This document shows, piece by piece, positions 8,360 to 16,735 of a stretch of 40,623 nt of DNA (position 1 is its first letter; every line of letters begins with the position of its first letter). The notes below the pieces were generated by a model. The model saw nothing but the letters and a program-made list of their open reading frames with translations. It did no database searches and was not told the DNA's origin. Source of the stretch: Candidatus Saccharimonadota bacterium (GTDB lineage: Bacteria; Patescibacteriota; Saccharimonadia; Saccharimonadales; Saccharimonadaceae); contig WRFU01000005.1 of the NCBI GenBank assembly GCA_009778675.1, forward strand, positions 1 through 40,623. The letters run 5' to 3'. Made by a program: the position numbers and the translations under genes.

Positions 8360-9649
8360 ATGAAGTTAATAGGCAAGTATTTAGATGGCTTTATTAGCCA
8401 ACAACAAATCGATAAGATTAAACCAAAGGTCATACGGGCACACGCTGCTTTACTAAACGGCACTGGGGCTGGGGCTGATTATTTAGGCTGGGTAAATTTG
8501 CCTAAAAATTATGACAAAACGGAATTTGCCCGCATTAAACAACTAGCTAGAAAGATTCAAACAGACAGTGATATCTTGATTGTGATAGGTGTTGGCGGTT
8601 CATATTTAGGTGCACGGGCGGTTATAGAAGCTTTAAAAACTAATTTATACAACGATTTACCAAAAAATACACCGAATGTCTATTTTGCTGGCAATAGCCT
8701 CAGTTCGGTTGATCTAAGTAATTTGCTAAAGTTATGCGAAGGTAAAGACGTATCGTTAAATGTCGTGTCAAAATCTGGCACCACCTTAGAACCGGCGGTC
8801 GCCTTTCGGGTGCTAAAACAGATGATGGAACAAAAGTATGGTGTTAGCCAAGCGGCTAAACGTATTTATGTCACAACTGATTCAAAAAAAGGTGCCTTGA
8901 AAGCAATCAGCGACAAAAATGGTTATGAAACTTTGGTAGTGCCAAACAATATTGGTGGTAGGTACTCGGTGCTAACAGCGGTAGGATTGTTACCAATTGC
9001 TGTGGCTGATGTAAATATCAGTCAGTTGATGGCTGGGGCGGCAAAAGCTAGAACTGATATGAAACTGCCCGATAACCCCGCTAGTCGCTATGCCGTGTAC
9101 CGTAATTTGTTGTATAACCAGGGGTATATAACTGAAATTCTAGTTAATTTTGAACCTAGCCTGGCACAATTTGGGCAATGGTTTGGGCAGTTATTTGCCG
9201 AAAGTGAGGGTAAAGATGGTAAGGGATTACTACCAAACGACGCTATTTTCACCACGGATTTACACTCGATAGGCCAATACCTACAAGATGGTAAATGTAA
9301 GCTATTCGAAACAGTCGTTCGTGTTAAAAATTCACCAGTCGAAATTTTAGTGCCAGCCGTCGACGATAATTTAGATGGGCTGAATTTTTTGGATAATCAG
9401 CCGGTGGCTTTTCTTAACGACTCTGCTCGACGGGGTGCTCTGCGGGCACACAACGAAGGCGGTGTGCCAAATATTGTGCTAGAACTACCTGCACTCGATG
9501 AATTTAACTTAGGGTATTTAATTTATTTCTTTGAATTTGCCTGTGCGATAAGTGGCTATTTATTGGGCGTCAACCCCTTTGACCAACCCGGCGTCGAGGC
9601 TTACAAACATAATATGTACCAGTTAATACATACACCTGGTCATAAATAA
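8360..9649 (+). CDS. pgi: Glucose-6-phosphate isomerase
   Basis: 429 residues, the short bacterial form. It interconverts glucose 6-phosphate and fructose 6-phosphate in the cytoplasm. Clear marks are GVGGSYLGARA, SKSGTTLEPAVAFR (sugar-phosphate SIS motif), GGRYSVLTAVGLLPIA, the catalytic region FAESEGKDGKGLLP, and the C-terminal GVEAYKHN with the active Lys. It starts nine bases after the tRNA with no strong Shine-Dalgarno and is followed by phosphoglycerate mutase 25 bases on, forming a small glycolytic pair. Confidence 0.95.
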   Translation: MKLIGKYLDGFISQQQIDKIKPKVIRAHAALLNGTGAGADYLGWVNLPKNYDKTEFARIKQLARKIQTDSDILIVIGVGGSYLGARAVIEALKTNLYNDLPKNTPNVYFAGNSLSSVDLSNLLKLCEGKDVSLNVVSKSGTTLEPAVAFRVLKQMMEQKYGVSQAAKRIYVTTDSKKGALKAISDKNGYETLVVPNNIGGRYSVLTAVGLLPIAVADVNISQLMAGAAKARTDMKLPDNPASRYAVYRNLLYNQGYITEILVNFEPSLAQFGQWFGQLFAESEGKDGKGLLPNDAIFTTDLHSIGQYLQDGKCKLFETVVRVKNSPVEILVPAVDDNLDGLNFLDNQPVAFLNDSARRGALRAHNEGGVPNIVLELPALDEFNLGYLIYFFEFACAISGYLLGVNPFDQPGVEAYKHNMYQLIHTPGHK

Positions 9650-9674
9650 ACAAGCAAGGTACAATAAATGTATC

Positions 9675-10328
9675 ATGAAAATCTCCAAAAAGTCTGGACT
9701 GCTAGTATTAGTCCGACACGGTGAATCTGAATGGAACAAGCTAGCTAAATGGACAGGTCATACTGATGTTGGCCTAACCAAAAAAGGTATTAAAGATGCC
9801 GGATTGATGGGGGAGCTACTGCAAGATATCCATTTTAATAAAGCTTATATATCACCGTTGGTGCGTACCGAAGAAACATTAAATACTCTGCTAATAACTC
9901 AAGGCCAAACTGATTTAAAACCTGTTGTGGCCAAAGCACTAAACGAGCGTGATTACGGTATTTATACTGGCCTGAATAAGTGGGAGGTGCAAAAAAAGAT
10001 TGGCCATACAGCGTTCCAGGCTGTAAGGCGTGGTTTTAATACACCTATTCCAAAGGGTGAAAGTTTGCGTGTCGTCTACGAGAGAGTAGTGCCATTTTAT
10101 AAAAAAGTTATTTTGCCACAGTTAAAAAGTGGTGAGAATGTACTTATTGTCAGCCATGGCAATACGATTAGAGCTTTAAGTAAATACCTATTTAATTTTA
10201 CCGACAGGGGTATTTCTAGGGTCGAAATGCTATTTGATGAGATCCTGCTGGTGCGTGTTAATAGCTATGGTAAGGCAACTAGCAAACGAGTACGTAAAAT
10301 ACCAAACGAACAAGTCAGGCACTATTGA
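9675..10328 (+). CDS. gpmA: 2,3-bisphosphoglycerate-dependent phosphoglycerate mutase
   Basis: 217 residues, somewhat shorter than the usual 230-250. It converts 3-phosphoglycerate to 2-phosphoglycerate. The catalytic histidine is in LVRHGESEWN; other marks are WTGHTDVGLT, SPLVRTEETL, the acid LNERDYGIYTGLNK, GESLRVVYERVVPFY and the second histidine in IVSHGNTIRAL. TACAAT (9660-9665) ends nine bases before the ATG, so it may have its own nearly leaderless transcript besides read-through from pgi. The stop is TGA. A broad-specificity histidine phosphatase is unlikely given the conserved mutase motifs. Confidence 0.9.
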   Translation: MKISKKSGLLVLVRHGESEWNKLAKWTGHTDVGLTKKGIKDAGLMGELLQDIHFNKAYISPLVRTEETLNTLLITQGQTDLKPVVAKALNERDYGIYTGLNKWEVQKKIGHTAFQAVRRGFNTPIPKGESLRVVYERVVPFYKKVILPQLKSGENVLIVSHGNTIRALSKYLFNFTDRGISRVEMLFDEILLVRVNSYGKATSKRVRKIPNEQVRHY

Positions 10329-10353
10329 CATATCAGCAGTAGTGTGCTACAAT
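10325..10353 (+). promoter_or_regulatory. Strong promoter for the small Cys protein
   Basis: TTGACA (10325-10330) overlaps the gpmA stop codon, then a 17-base spacer ending GTGTGC, then TACAAT (10348-10353). Start near 10360 gives a 60-base leader and a purine-rich GGAAGGAAGAAG Shine-Dalgarno before ATG 10421. The box is nearly identical to that at 5720-5748. Confidence 0.8.
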
Positions 10354-10420
10354 GGAGGTATGGGTGCGTTGTGTAGCTACGCGCCTAGTCCTTGCAGTTT
10401 TACAGGAAGGAAGAAGAGAT

Positions 10421-10666
10421 ATGAAACAGTCTACGTTACGCCCTGGCATGGTAGTGCGATGCGATGGCACGTACTGTCTGGGGAATCCGGATCGCAGACC
10501 AGGTGGTCCTCAATTCTCTAAAAAGATTCCAGGGGTTGAAGACCCTGGACATACGCCGCGCAAGCTGGGTTTTGACCCCAGACCCCCAAAACGGACAATA
10601 ATCCGTAGTATTGGATGTAGGGACCCAAAGTGTTCATACTGTGGTGGTCCATTGAGGCCTATATAG
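10421..10666 (+). CDS. Small Cys-containing protein, unknown
   Basis: 81 residues from ATG 10421. This start is preferred to the in-frame ATG at 10352, which lies inside the -10 box. The protein is basic and Pro/Gly-rich, begins MKQSTLRPGMVVRCDGTYC and ends with CRDPKCSYCGGPLRPI. The C-x4-C-x2-C end and the earlier Cys pair could form a zinc ribbon. I recognise no family. It has its own strong promoter and its own terminator, so it is probably well expressed as a single gene. Confidence 0.65.
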   Translation: MKQSTLRPGMVVRCDGTYCLGNPDRRPGGPQFSKKIPGVEDPGHTPRKLGFDPRPPKRTIIRSIGCRDPKCSYCGGPLRPI

Positions 10667-10694
10667 GCATAGGCGAGCTACAGGTACCTGTATG

Positions 10695-10723
10695 TAGGGG
10701 CGATCATTTTTTGATCGCCCCTA
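10695..10723 (+). terminator. Terminator hairpin
   Basis: Perfect 12-base arms (10695-10706 and 10712-10723) around TTTTT. It has no clean T-tract after it, so efficiency is uncertain. It separates the small Cys gene from the clpC promoter. Confidence 0.65.
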
Positions 10724-10739
10724 ATTAGTATGCATTCAA

Positions 10740-10780
10740 TTAGCACTCTATTGACGTGAGTGCTAACAATAACATATAAT
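10740..10780 (+). promoter_or_regulatory. CIRCE element (HrcA operator) with clpC promoter
   Basis: TTAGCACTC (10740-10748), nine bases, GAGTGCTAA (10758-10766): an exact CIRCE inverted repeat. The -35 TTGACG (10751-10756) lies in its spacer and TATAAT (10775-10780) follows at 18 bases, so HrcA bound here would block RNA polymerase. ATG 10787 is six bases after the -10. Confidence 0.92.
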
Positions 10781-10786
10781 AGCATT

Positions 10787-13255
10787 ATGTTTGATGATTT
10801 TTCAGATTTGGTAAATAAAATGACCGACGACGCCAAAGCGTCTTTGCAGCAAGCTGACATTTTCTCGCGTAAATTAGGCAGTAACTATATTGGTACCGAG
10901 CATTTATTATTGGGCATTTTAGCGCAACAAAATTCAGCCGCTACCAAATTATTAACCGATAACAAAATCACTTTAACCAAAGCCCAAGCAGCGCTGGATC
11001 AAACCCCAAAAGTGGTGGTGCAAACCCAGGCCGCTTTTAAAACCCTAAGTGAAGCCGCGGTGTTAGCGCTCCGGATGGCTCATACTATGGCCTACGAATT
11101 TCACCAGCCGCATATTGGTACCGAGCACATTTTATACAGTTTGGTTAACCAAAAGAATTCTCGGGCAGCTATTTTGCTGGTAGATTTAGATGTTGATTTA
11201 CGAAAAGTGTCGGCTGAACTTGATAAACTATTCGACAACCAAGCGCAGGCCTATAATTTAGTAATTGGTGATCAAGGTACTCGTAAAAAATCACCCGGGC
11301 GATTTTTGAAACAGTTTGGCATAGATTTGACCAATAAAGCCGAAAATGGCCAGTTAGATGTTGTGATTGGTCGCAACCTAGAAATCGAACGCGTCGTGAC
11401 CATTCTAGCGCGTCGCACCAAAAGCAACCCGGTATTAATAGGTGAACCGGGTGTGGGCAAAACAGCTATCGTCGAAGGCCTGGCTCAACGGATTGTAAGT
11501 AGTGACGTGCCAGATGGCTTGTTGGGTAAACGGATTATTCAGATCGATTTGGCTAACATGGTGGCTGGTACTAAGTTCCGTGGCGAATTTGAAGAACGTT
11601 TAAGTAAACTGGTTGATGAAGCCGTAGCCAACCCTGATGTAATTTTGTTTGTCGATGAAATGCATTTGCTTAATGGTACTGGTTCGGCCGAAGGCAGCAT
11701 GGACGCTGCCAACATCTTAAAACCAAGCCTAGCTAAAGGCCAGATTCGGCTGATTGGCGCTACCACTTTCGATGAATATCGTAAATATATCGAAAAAGAT
11801 AAAGCGCTGGCCAGGCGTTTGCAAACAGTGATTGTTGGCGAGCCTGACGTGCCGACGACGCTTAGCATTTTAAAGGGCATCCGGCCACATTACGAAGATT
11901 TTCATGGGTTAAAGATCAGTGACAAAATTTTGAGTGATGCTATCTTTTTAAGCAACCGTTATATTTATGATCGATTTTTGCCAGATAAAGTGATTGATGT
12001 GTTAGATGAAGCAGCCGCGTTAGCTCAAATTCGGGCTGGTTCTACCAGTGGTGGTAAGTTAAAAAAGTACATGACCGAACTTAAACAACTTAACGAACGA
12101 ATGGACACGGCAGTGGCACAAGAAGATTACGAAAAAGCCGCCCTGTATAAAACCCGGATTGCCCAGATTGAAACTAGTGTTAAAAAGATTAAGACCACCA
12201 AACCCGAAAAAGAAATTACTTTAGAAATGGAAGATCTGGCCACTGCGATTTCGTTGCGAACCAATATCCCGGTTAGTAAAGTCCAAGCTGGTGAAAAGCA
12301 ACTGTTGTTAAACTTACAACAGCATTTAAATAAATATATTATTGGCCAAGATGACGCGATTGATCAGGTTGCCCAAGCTATTAAAAGGGGACGGAGCGGT
12401 ATTGCCGATAGTAAAAAACCAATTGGTAGCTTTATATTTATGGGACCAACCGGTGTGGGTAAGACCGAACTAGCTCGGGTGTTAGCTCGGGAAGTGTTTG
12501 GCGGCGACGATGCTTTAATCAAAGTTGACATGAGTGAATTTAGCGAAAAACACAATGTGGCGCGTTTAGTTGGCGCACCTGCTGGTTACGTTGGCTACGA
12601 CGATGGTGGCAAATTAACCGAAGCTATCCGTCGTCGTCCATATAGTGTGGTATTGTTTGATGAAATCGAAAAAGCTCATCCCGATGTATTCAATATTTTG
12701 TTACAGATTTTAGAAGACGGTATATTAACTGACGGCCAAGGTAATAAAGTTAAATTCAACAACACGATTGTCATACTAACTAGCAATTTGGGTTCCAGCG
12801 AAATGATGAAAGAATCCGAGCTTGGTTTTACCACTACCAGTAAGGCTGATGATAAAAAGTTAACCGCCACGCACGAACAAAATGAAATATTTGCTAAGCG
12901 GGCACTTAGTAAATTAATGCGCCCAGAACTTTTGAATCGATTTGACGGCATAATTGTTTTTAACGCTTTAACCAAAAAAGATATCGGTAAGATATTTGAT
13001 AATTTAATCGGTGAACTTAAAGAACGATTAATTATAAAAGGCCTAGGTTTGATTGTAAAACCGACAGCTAAAAATTTAATTATCACAGCCGGCTTTGATG
13101 CTAAAAACGGTGCTAGACCGCTGCGTCGAGCGATTGAAACCAAATTAGAGCGCATAATTGCTGAACAGATTTTAGCCGATAAGTTCAAAAAAGGCACGGT
13201 TGTAACTGTAAGTTCAAACAAAAATGAGCTAAAATTAACCTTAGATAATGAATGA
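10787..13255 (+). CDS. clpC: ATP-dependent Clp protease ATPase subunit ClpC
   Basis: 822 residues from ATG 10787 ([11 protein letters not shown]), the usual ClpC start; an upstream in-frame start at 10760 lies inside CIRCE and is rejected. ClpC unfolds damaged proteins and feeds them to ClpP. Order: two Clp-N repeats ([10 protein letters not shown] and [10 protein letters not shown]), first AAA+ domain with GEPGVGKT near residue 219 and [10 protein letters not shown], a UVR-type middle helix with [13 protein letters not shown] near 440-460, second AAA+ domain with GPTGVGKT near 553 and [13 protein letters not shown], then the C-terminal D2-small domain. CIRCE control means induction by heat or protein stress through HrcA. 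The mRNA is predicted leaderless. The next gene overlaps its end by eight bases. Confidence 0.95.
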   Translation: MFDDFSDLVNKMTDDAKASLQQADIFSRKLGSNYIGTEHLLLGILAQQNSAATKLLTDNKITLTKAQAALDQTPKVVVQTQAAFKTLSEAAVLALRMAHTMAYEFHQPHIGTEHILYSLVNQKNSRAAILLVDLDVDLRKVSAELDKLFDNQAQAYNLVIGDQGTRKKSPGRFLKQFGIDLTNKAENGQLDVVIGRNLEIERVVTILARRTKSNPVLIGEPGVGKTAIVEGLAQRIVSSDVPDGLLGKRIIQIDLANMVAGTKFRGEFEERLSKLVDEAVANPDVILFVDEMHLLNGTGSAEGSMDAANILKPSLAKGQIRLIGATTFDEYRKYIEKDKALARRLQTVIVGEPDVPTTLSILKGIRPHYEDFHGLKISDKILSDAIFLSNRYIYDRFLPDKVIDVLDEAAALAQIRAGSTSGGKLKKYMTELKQLNERMDTAVAQEDYEKAALYKTRIAQIETSVKKIKTTKPEKEITLEMEDLATAISLRTNIPVSKVQAGEKQLLLNLQQHLNKYIIGQDDAIDQVAQAIKRGRSGIADSKKPIGSFIFMGPTGVGKTELARVLAREVFGGDDALIKVDMSEFSEKHNVARLVGAPAGYVGYDDGGKLTEAIRRRPYSVVLFDEIEKAHPDVFNILLQILEDGILTDGQGNKVKFNNTIVILTSNLGSSEMMKESELGFTTTSKADDKKLTATHEQNEIFAKRALSKLMRPELLNRFDGIIVFNALTKKDIGKIFDNLIGELKERLIIKGLGLIVKPTAKNLIITAGFDAKNGARPLRRAIETKLERIIAEQILADKFKKGTVVTVSSNKNELKLTLDNE

Positions 13256-14282
13256 CAACCAACCAACCTATCCAAACAATACGGCTTACCGTCAGCCACC
13301 AGCTAAAAAACATCACTGGTGGAAAATCATCTGGCCAATTGCAACCATTGGGCTAGTTATGCTGCTAATGGCAAATTCACGCACATTATTAGATTTTTAC
13401 TATTTAAAAACTTTCCAGCCAGGGCAGGGCATGCAAAAGTTGATCGATCGAATCGACCTCACAAACCAGGGTAAACGTATTTTATATAGCGCTCAACCGG
13501 CATTAATTGGCGATAGCACCTTTAATGATAAATGCCGTGGTAGTGAAACTAGCAGCAATATAATTGGTTGTTTTGTCGATAACCGCATTTATGTTTTTGA
13601 TGTTAAGAATCAAGAATTAGACGGCATTCGCGAAGTGACTTTAGCCCATGAAATGTTGCACGCTGCATACGTACGGTTAAGCAATAACGAAAAATCACAA
13701 GTTAACAAATGGGTAGAAGAGGCTTTTACCAAATGTAGTACCGAAGATTTAAAAGCGCGATTTAGCGAATATTACGATAAATACGAACCTGCTGATCGCG
13801 ACAATGAACTACACTCAATTTTAGGCACAGAGTGCAAAGATTTACCAAGCGGTCTAGAAAACTACTACCGTAGATTCTTCAATAATCGTGCTGGGGTGGT
13901 AGCGATGAGCGCTGCCTACATCGGTCAATTCAACGAATTGACGACGCAGATTAACACATTGGTCAAAACGTTAGATGATTTAGCGACTAGCATCAATACA
14001 CAAACCACCGAATATAATGATGCTGCCGAAGAACTAACCCGCGAAATAGCTGATTTTAACACTCGAGCCGACAATGGAGCCTTTGCAAGTCAGGCGGCTT
14101 TTGACGCTGAACGGGCGGCTTTAATGACCGAAGTTGGGCGGTTAGAAACCATGCGTCAGCAAATCGAAGCCGACACTAATACTTACAACGAAAAAAAGGC
14201 ACAATACGACAAATTGTCGCTGAACCTGCAGAGCTTAAATAACAGTATCAATAGCCAACTTGCTCCTGCGCCAAGTGTATAG
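13248..14282 (+). CDS. Membrane-anchored zinc peptidase-like protein with coiled coil
   Basis: 344 residues. A Pro/Gln/Asn-rich cytoplasmic start is followed by one transmembrane helix (about 25-43). The outer part has VTLAHEMLHAAYVRL with H134-E-M-L-H138, a zincin HExxH motif, preceded by Cys96 and Cys108. Residues about 225-340 are a long predicted coiled coil (LTTQINTLVKTLDDLATSIN onward) rich in Gln, Glu and Asn. No named family is recognised; a third zinc ligand is not obvious. The ATG overlaps the last eight bases of clpC, so it is translationally coupled and should share the heat-shock control. A role in envelope protein quality control is inferred from this context. Confidence 0.75.
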   Translation: MNDNQPTYPNNTAYRQPPAKKHHWWKIIWPIATIGLVMLLMANSRTLLDFYYLKTFQPGQGMQKLIDRIDLTNQGKRILYSAQPALIGDSTFNDKCRGSETSSNIIGCFVDNRIYVFDVKNQELDGIREVTLAHEMLHAAYVRLSNNEKSQVNKWVEEAFTKCSTEDLKARFSEYYDKYEPADRDNELHSILGTECKDLPSGLENYYRRFFNNRAGVVAMSAAYIGQFNELTTQINTLVKTLDDLATSINTQTTEYNDAAEELTREIADFNTRADNGAFASQAAFDAERAALMTEVGRLETMRQQIEADTNTYNEKKAQYDKLSLNLQSLNNSINSQLAPAPSV

Positions 14283-14288
14283 TGGACA

Positions 14289-14460
14289 AGTCACTCTCGT
14301 CATACCAAACTTTCACCGCGACTATCGTTGGGTGAGCTTCAACCCGCACTGGTCTGACGGTGTCGATCGCCACTACGCGCGGCCGTCTTTCAGGGGAGTG
14401 ACTAAGCTCTAAGCCCTTGGAATCTTGGTTCTTATGAAGAGCCGCCCTTTATGGGCGGCT
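14289..14460 (+). ncRNA. Possible structured small RNA
   Basis: This 228-base gap (14283-14510) is GC-richer than its surroundings. TATAGT at 14278-14283 would place a start near 14289. There AGTCACTC (14289-14296) can pair with GAGTGACT (14396-14403), enclosing CCGCG/CGCGG (14316-14320 with 14378-14382), GACGG/CCGTC (14356-14360 with 14383-14387) and a GGGT/ACCC hairpin; not all can form at once. A terminator follows. No known RNA family is recognised (not SRP, tmRNA or RNase P). A 46-codon frame from GTG 14275 is the alternative. Confidence 0.3.
14440..14460 (+). terminator. Rho-independent terminator
   Basis: AGCCGCCC / GGGCGGCT arms with a TTTAT loop, followed by TTTCC. It ends the clpC-peptidase unit or the putative small RNA and lies before the radA promoter. 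Confidence 0.75.
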
Positions 14461-14510
14461 TTCCTATGCGTGTAGAAAGTGCATACTGAGCCGCGTGCTA
14501 TACTAGTTTT

Positions 14511-15872
14511 ATGGTAAAAGCAAAAACTAAATTCGTCTGTAGCAATTGTGGGGCGAGTTACTCTAAATGGTCGGGTAAGTGCGCTGAATGTGGGCAGTGG
14601 AATACACTACTAGAACAAATGGTGGAAGATAGCGGTAAATCGGCTGTAGCTTTGGGCGTAAAAAGTGGCAAGCAGCTTAAAACTCAATCAATTAATTCCA
14701 TTGAATCTAGCGAACGATCAGCCCGGTTTAAAACCGGTTTTAGCCAATTGGACGAAGTTTTAGGTGGGGGCATTTTGCCGGCCAGTGTTAGCTTATTGGC
14801 CGGCCAGCCGGGCATTGGTAAAAGCACAATTTTGCTGCAACTAGCCAGCAACATAGCTAAAGATGCGCCAGTGCTGTATATTAGCGGTGAAGAATCAGCC
14901 GCCCAAGTAAAACTTAGGGCTAAGCGTTTAGCCAATAGTCACAGCGAAAATTTGAACTTTGCTAGCAGTACCAGCGCTAACGATATTGCCGCTACTATTC
15001 GCTCGCAGCAGTATAAATTAGTGATTGTTGATTCGATCCAAACTTTAAGTTTAGAAGAAGTCTCGTCCGCACCCGGTTCGGTTAGTCAGGTTACAAATAG
15101 TGGTAATGTGCTAATTCGCGCTGCCAAATCGTCCGACACAGCCGTAATGATAGTAGGGCATGTCACAAAAGATGGCACTTTGGCGGGGCCAAAAGTTCTA
15201 GAACATTTGGTAGATGTGGTGCTTAATTTTGAAGGCGATCGCTATGGTGGTTTTAAAACTTTGCGCGCGGTAAAAAACCGTTTTGGCTCGACTAACGACA
15301 TCGCTATTTTTGAAATGGATAACGAAGGTTTAAAACCGGTTTTAAACCCGTCGCAGGCGCTGTTAGCCGAACGTTTAAACACCGATGGCTCGATTGTGCT
15401 GGCCACTATAGAGGGTACGCGGCCAATTTTGGTCGAAATTCAAGCGCTAGTAAATACGACCAGTTTTGGTTACCCTAAGCGCACCGCTAGCGGTTTTGAT
15501 TTAAATCGGCTTAACTTATTAGTAGCAGTATTGCAGCAGCGGACTAAATTAAACTTGGCCGACAAAGATATTTATGTTAATGTAGTGGGCGGGCTAAAGT
15601 TACAAGATCCAGCCGCTGATTTAGCAGTTTGTATGGCAATCGCCTCGGCTGCTAGTGGTCGCAAACTAGATGATCATTTAATCGTATTTGGCGAAGTGGG
15701 TCTGGGTGGCGAGATTAGGTCAGCCCATAGTAGCGAACGGCGGATTAGTGAAGCTAAAAAACTTGGTTTTACGGCAGCTATTGCACCTAAAACTGCCGCC
15801 AAAGGTATCGGTAAATTTGTCTTGCCAGTTGCAGACTTGCGTAGCGCACTCATAAAATATATAAATAAGTAA
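14511..15872 (+). CDS. radA: DNA repair protein RadA
   Basis: 453 residues, full length. RadA is a RecA-like helicase that drives branch migration in homologous recombination. It has the N-terminal zinc finger (CSNCGASYSKWSGKCAEC), Walker A GQPGIGKST, the RadA-specific KNRFG motif (VKNRFGSTNDIAIFEM) and the C-terminal Lon-like domain (VNVVGGLKLQDPAADLAV). TATACT (14499-14504, preceded by TGC) ends six bases before the ATG with no Shine-Dalgarno, so it is predicted leaderless. The PIN-TRAM gene follows after seven bases, as in many bacteria. Confidence 0.95.
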   Translation: MVKAKTKFVCSNCGASYSKWSGKCAECGQWNTLLEQMVEDSGKSAVALGVKSGKQLKTQSINSIESSERSARFKTGFSQLDEVLGGGILPASVSLLAGQPGIGKSTILLQLASNIAKDAPVLYISGEESAAQVKLRAKRLANSHSENLNFASSTSANDIAATIRSQQYKLVIVDSIQTLSLEEVSSAPGSVSQVTNSGNVLIRAAKSSDTAVMIVGHVTKDGTLAGPKVLEHLVDVVLNFEGDRYGGFKTLRAVKNRFGSTNDIAIFEMDNEGLKPVLNPSQALLAERLNTDGSIVLATIEGTRPILVEIQALVNTTSFGYPKRTASGFDLNRLNLLVAVLQQRTKLNLADKDIYVNVVGGLKLQDPAADLAVCMAIASAASGRKLDDHLIVFGEVGLGGEIRSAHSSERRISEAKKLGFTAAIAPKTAAKGIGKFVLPVADLRSALIKYINK

Positions 15873-15879
15873 GGACAAT

Positions 15880-16689
15880 ATGGAACAAACAATCATCATA
15901 ATTTTACTAGTCATACTAGTGCAAACTACCATTTTAGTATTAAAAAATAATGACAAAGTTTGGGGCAGGGGCAAACGCCAGGTGTTCGTAGACACCTCTA
16001 GTTTAATTGATGGCCGAATTGTGGCAGTCGCCCAAACCGGGTTTATTGGTGACGAACTGGTAGTGCCCCGTAGCGTAATTGGTGAATTGCAACTGCTAGC
16101 CGATGGTCACGATAGCGAAAAACGCAGCCGGGCAAGGTTTGGCTTAGATGTTATAAATAAACTGCAAGAGCTAGATAACGTAAAAGTTACTATTTTTCGC
16201 GACGATGTAAAAACGCCCGAAGGTGTAGACAATCGCCTGCTGGCACTAGCTATTAAGCATAATGGCTTAATTCTAACTAACGATTTTAATTTAAACAAAG
16301 TAGCAGTTACAGCTGGTATAGGGGTACTAAATATTAACGATTTAGCCCAAAGTTTGCGTTCGCAATTCTTGCCAGGCGAAAAGTTACAGATCGAACTAGT
16401 ACAACCAGGTGAGCAATCGCACCAAGCGGTCGGGTATTTGCCCGATGGTACCATGGTAGTCGTCGAAGATGCTGGCAAGGATATTGGTCAGAAAGTCGAA
16501 GTAGAATTTGTGCGCTATTTACAAACCAGTGCTGGTAAAATGATGTTTGCCAAAAAAGTCGGTGCAACCAATAAACCCCAACCAACTGCAACCAGCCCGC
16601 GACCCAAGAACAACAGGTCTAAAAATGGCCGCAAACCTAACCGCAAAGAAACAGACGAAGAAAAGCTAATCCGCCTAGCTAATCGCTAA
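15880..16689 (+). CDS. PIN-TRAM domain protein (YacL-like)
   Basis: 269 residues. One N-terminal transmembrane helix (about 3-22), then a PIN ribonuclease domain with acidic residues in VFVDTSSLIDGR, VIGELQ, VDNRLLALA and LTNDFNLNKVA, then a TRAM RNA-binding domain (GEQSHQAVGYLPDGTMVVV), and a basic, disordered tail ending NRKETDEEKLIRLANR. This is the YacL-type order found in Gram-positives and many CPR, probably a membrane-bound ribonuclease; its substrate is unknown. It is co-transcribed with radA. Confidence 0.9.
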   Translation: MEQTIIIILLVILVQTTILVLKNNDKVWGRGKRQVFVDTSSLIDGRIVAVAQTGFIGDELVVPRSVIGELQLLADGHDSEKRSRARFGLDVINKLQELDNVKVTIFRDDVKTPEGVDNRLLALAIKHNGLILTNDFNLNKVAVTAGIGVLNINDLAQSLRSQFLPGEKLQIELVQPGEQSHQAVGYLPDGTMVVVEDAGKDIGQKVEVEFVRYLQTSAGKMMFAKKVGATNKPQPTATSPRPKNNRSKNGRKPNRKETDEEKLIRLANR

Positions 16690-16706
16690 AAATATTATAA
16701 CTATTT

Positions 16707-16735
16707 AAAAAGCGCGAGTTTTGCTCGCGCTTTTT
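16707..16735. terminator. Bidirectional terminator
   Basis: AAAAAGCGCGAG-TTTTG-CTCGCGCTTTTT: perfect arms with A- and T-tracts on both sides, serving the PIN-TRAM gene and the convergent penicillin-binding protein gene, whose stop abuts it. Confidence 0.92.

Noticed and set aside
10234-10521. 95-codon plus-strand frame across the end of gpmA
   Set aside because: It overlaps gpmA and the small Cys gene in another frame; both of these have better starts and signals.
12676-13299. 207-codon minus-strand frame
   Set aside because: It lies opposite the end of clpC, whose motifs are intact, and shows no family pattern, start signal or promoter.
14275-14412. 46-codon frame starting with GTG
   Set aside because: Readable but without a Shine-Dalgarno, and overlapping a possible RNA fold; kept only as an alternative to the putative small RNA.
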